Assembly: GCA_945869935.1 (NCBI GenBank)
Contig: CAMBSA010000081.1
Span: 1-7,364 of the forward strand
Length of the DNA stretch: 7,364 nt
DNA from: Bordetella parapertussis
GTDB lineage: Bacteria; Pseudomonadota; Gammaproteobacteria; Burkholderiales; SG8-39
Direction of reading: 5' to 3'
The translations under genes and the position numbers were made by a program. Below are positions 6,761 to 7,364 of the stretch, one piece after another. Below the pieces are notes generated by a model. The model was not told the DNA's origin and ran no database searches. It saw nothing but the letters and a program-made list of their open reading frames with translations. Position 1 is the first letter of the stretch. Every line of letters starts with the position of its first letter.

Positions 6761-6787
6761 TGAGCTTCCCTCGGCATTTCGTCTTCC
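6761..6787 (-). repeat. terminal inverted repeat of the IS3-family element
   Basis: Read inward on the plus strand it begins TGAGCTTCCCTCGGCATTTC, with the 5'-TG typical of IS3 ends, and it resembles IS3-family ends I recall with TGAGCTTCCCC-CGG-TTTCGT. It lies 13 bp past the ancestral orfB stop (6800-6802), as expected. The base-exact boundary and its length are inferred, because the matching end is outside the window. Confidence 0.6.
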
Positions 6788-6799
6788 AACCCGTCGGCA

Positions 6800-7364
6800 T
6801 TATGCCGCCAATTTCTTCTCATACCGAGCACTGATCCAGTTGCCAGGAACGCTACCGGCGAGGCGTAGCCAAGCGTGGAATGGCGACGTTTCCGGTTATA
6901 GAACGGTACGATGTAGTCGAACAGGTCAGCCTCAGTCTCGGCGCGTGTACCGTAGCGCGTGCCGTGTACCCGCTCACTTTTCAAGCTATTGAAGAAGCTC
7001 TCGGTCGGCGCGTTGTCCCGGCAGTTACCCTTGCGACTTATCGAGCAGGCCATGCCGTATGCCTTCAGTCGCGCCTGATACGCGTGGCTTGCATATTGCC
7101 CTCCTCGCTCAGAGTGATGAACCAGACCCGGCGCCGGCTTCCTGCGCAACCAAGCCATGCTCAACGCATCCATGACGATGTCCGCCGCCATCCTTGGCTT
7201 GATCGACCAGCCAAAGATTTCCCTGTTGAACAGATCGAGCTCGACGGCCAGATACAGCCAGCCTTCTGCCGTCCAGATCCAGGTCAGACCAGGCCCTCCA
7301 GGCCTGGTTGGGAGCAACCGGCGTGAAGTTCCGATTCAGCAGGTTCGGCGCCACTGGCTGCGAA
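6800..7364 (-). pseudogene. IS3-family transposase OrfB, C-terminal part, frameshifted
   Basis: Integrase-core (rve) transposase remnant, read in three segments. From the right edge to about 7285: SQPVAPNLLNRNFTPVAPNQAW, then SDL, in one frame. From about 7284 to 6844: TWIWTAEGWLYLAVELDLF through the catalytic-core motifs to KRRHSTLGYASPVAF, in a second frame. From about 6843 to 6800: GNWISARYEKKLAA and a TAA stop, back in the first frame. The first shift fits loss of one copy of a tandem GACCT (near 7281-7285); the second fits loss of one G near 6843. The second acid of the DDE triad is changed: the family motif HSDRGxQY reads HSERGGQY here (Glu codon 7108-7110). The final Glu, in NAPTESFFNSLK, is kept. 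A 190-codon open frame reading on past the element end to 6745 is an artefact of the second shift. Confidence 0.85.

Larger units (their letters stand above)
6761..7364 (-). mobile_element. IS3-family insertion sequence, 3' part (runs off the right edge)
   Basis: The element carries the C-terminal half of an IS3-type OrfB transposase on the minus strand and ends at a terminal inverted repeat that begins TGAGCTTCCC at 6761. The orfA gene, the start of orfB and the other end lie beyond the window. No flanking duplication can be checked with only one end present. The transposase gene is broken, so this copy cannot move by itself. Sequence left of 6761 belongs to the HNH leader. Confidence 0.85.

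Noticed and set aside
6745..7317. Intact 190-codon transposase gene
   Set aside because: Its first 11 residues and its last ~32 are out-of-frame readings: the genuine upstream segment (VAPNLLNRNF...) and downstream segment (NWISARYEKKLAA, stop at 6800) lie in another frame, and it reads through the IS terminal repeat into flanking DNA.
6880..7326. 148-codon plus-strand open frame inside the IS
   Set aside because: It is antisense to the transposase remnant, a common result of high-GC coding sequence.
1..7364. CRISPR arrays, tRNA or rRNA genes, attachment sites, toxin-antitoxin pairs
   Set aside because: No regularly spaced repeats, no cloverleaf or rRNA sequence, and no paired small genes with recognisable motifs were seen.

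Overview
The window reads as a Gammaproteobacterial chromosome segment of middling G+C. All the housekeeping proteins (RlmN, NDK, TilS, AccA) have the Proteobacterial form, and the ndk-rlmN and accA-tilS pairings are familiar from that class. A Lysobacterales/Xanthomonadales-like host is possible, but that is a guess from family resemblance only.

Layout. (1) Positions 1-1132, minus strand: ndk followed 2 nt later by rlmN, which runs off the left edge. (2) Positions 1133-1462: a dense 330-bp intergenic region. It holds an extended -10 for ndk, a plus-strand promoter-like pair in the same AT block, a string of hairpins ending in a strong plus-strand intrinsic terminator at 1361-1394, an 11-base C tract, and a -10-like hexamer just before the response regulator. 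The terminator faces away from ndk and has no known gene before it, so it implies an unannotated short RNA or an attenuated leader. (3) Positions 1463-3532, plus strand: an OmpR-family response regulator and a TctE/QseC-type sensor kinase, 6 nt apart. (4) Positions 3473-5822, minus strand: accA then tilS, overlapping by 32 nt. tilS converges on the kinase gene with a 60-nt tail-to-tail overlap. (5) Positions 5823-6087: the accA upstream region, with a perfect 6+6 dyad that contains a -10-like hexamer, and one strong hairpin. (6) Positions 6088-6725, minus strand: an HNH nuclease-family gene, preceded by a possible 20-codon leader ORF with a very strong Shine-Dalgarno sequence. (7) Positions 6761-7364: the 3' end of an IS3-family element with a decayed orfB (two frameshifts and a catalytic Asp-to-Glu change). 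Its terminal inverted repeat starts at 6761, about 80 bp before the HNH start codon.

Functionally this is core metabolism (nucleotide balance, rRNA/tRNA modification, first step of fatty-acid synthesis) interrupted by a small sensory system and an insertion-sequence relic. No clear novel defence or mobile system is visible. The points most worth checking are the candidate short RNA/leader at about 1197-1394, the C11 tract next to the response-regulator promoter, the overlapping 3' ends of the kinase and tilS genes, and the short ORF before the HNH gene.
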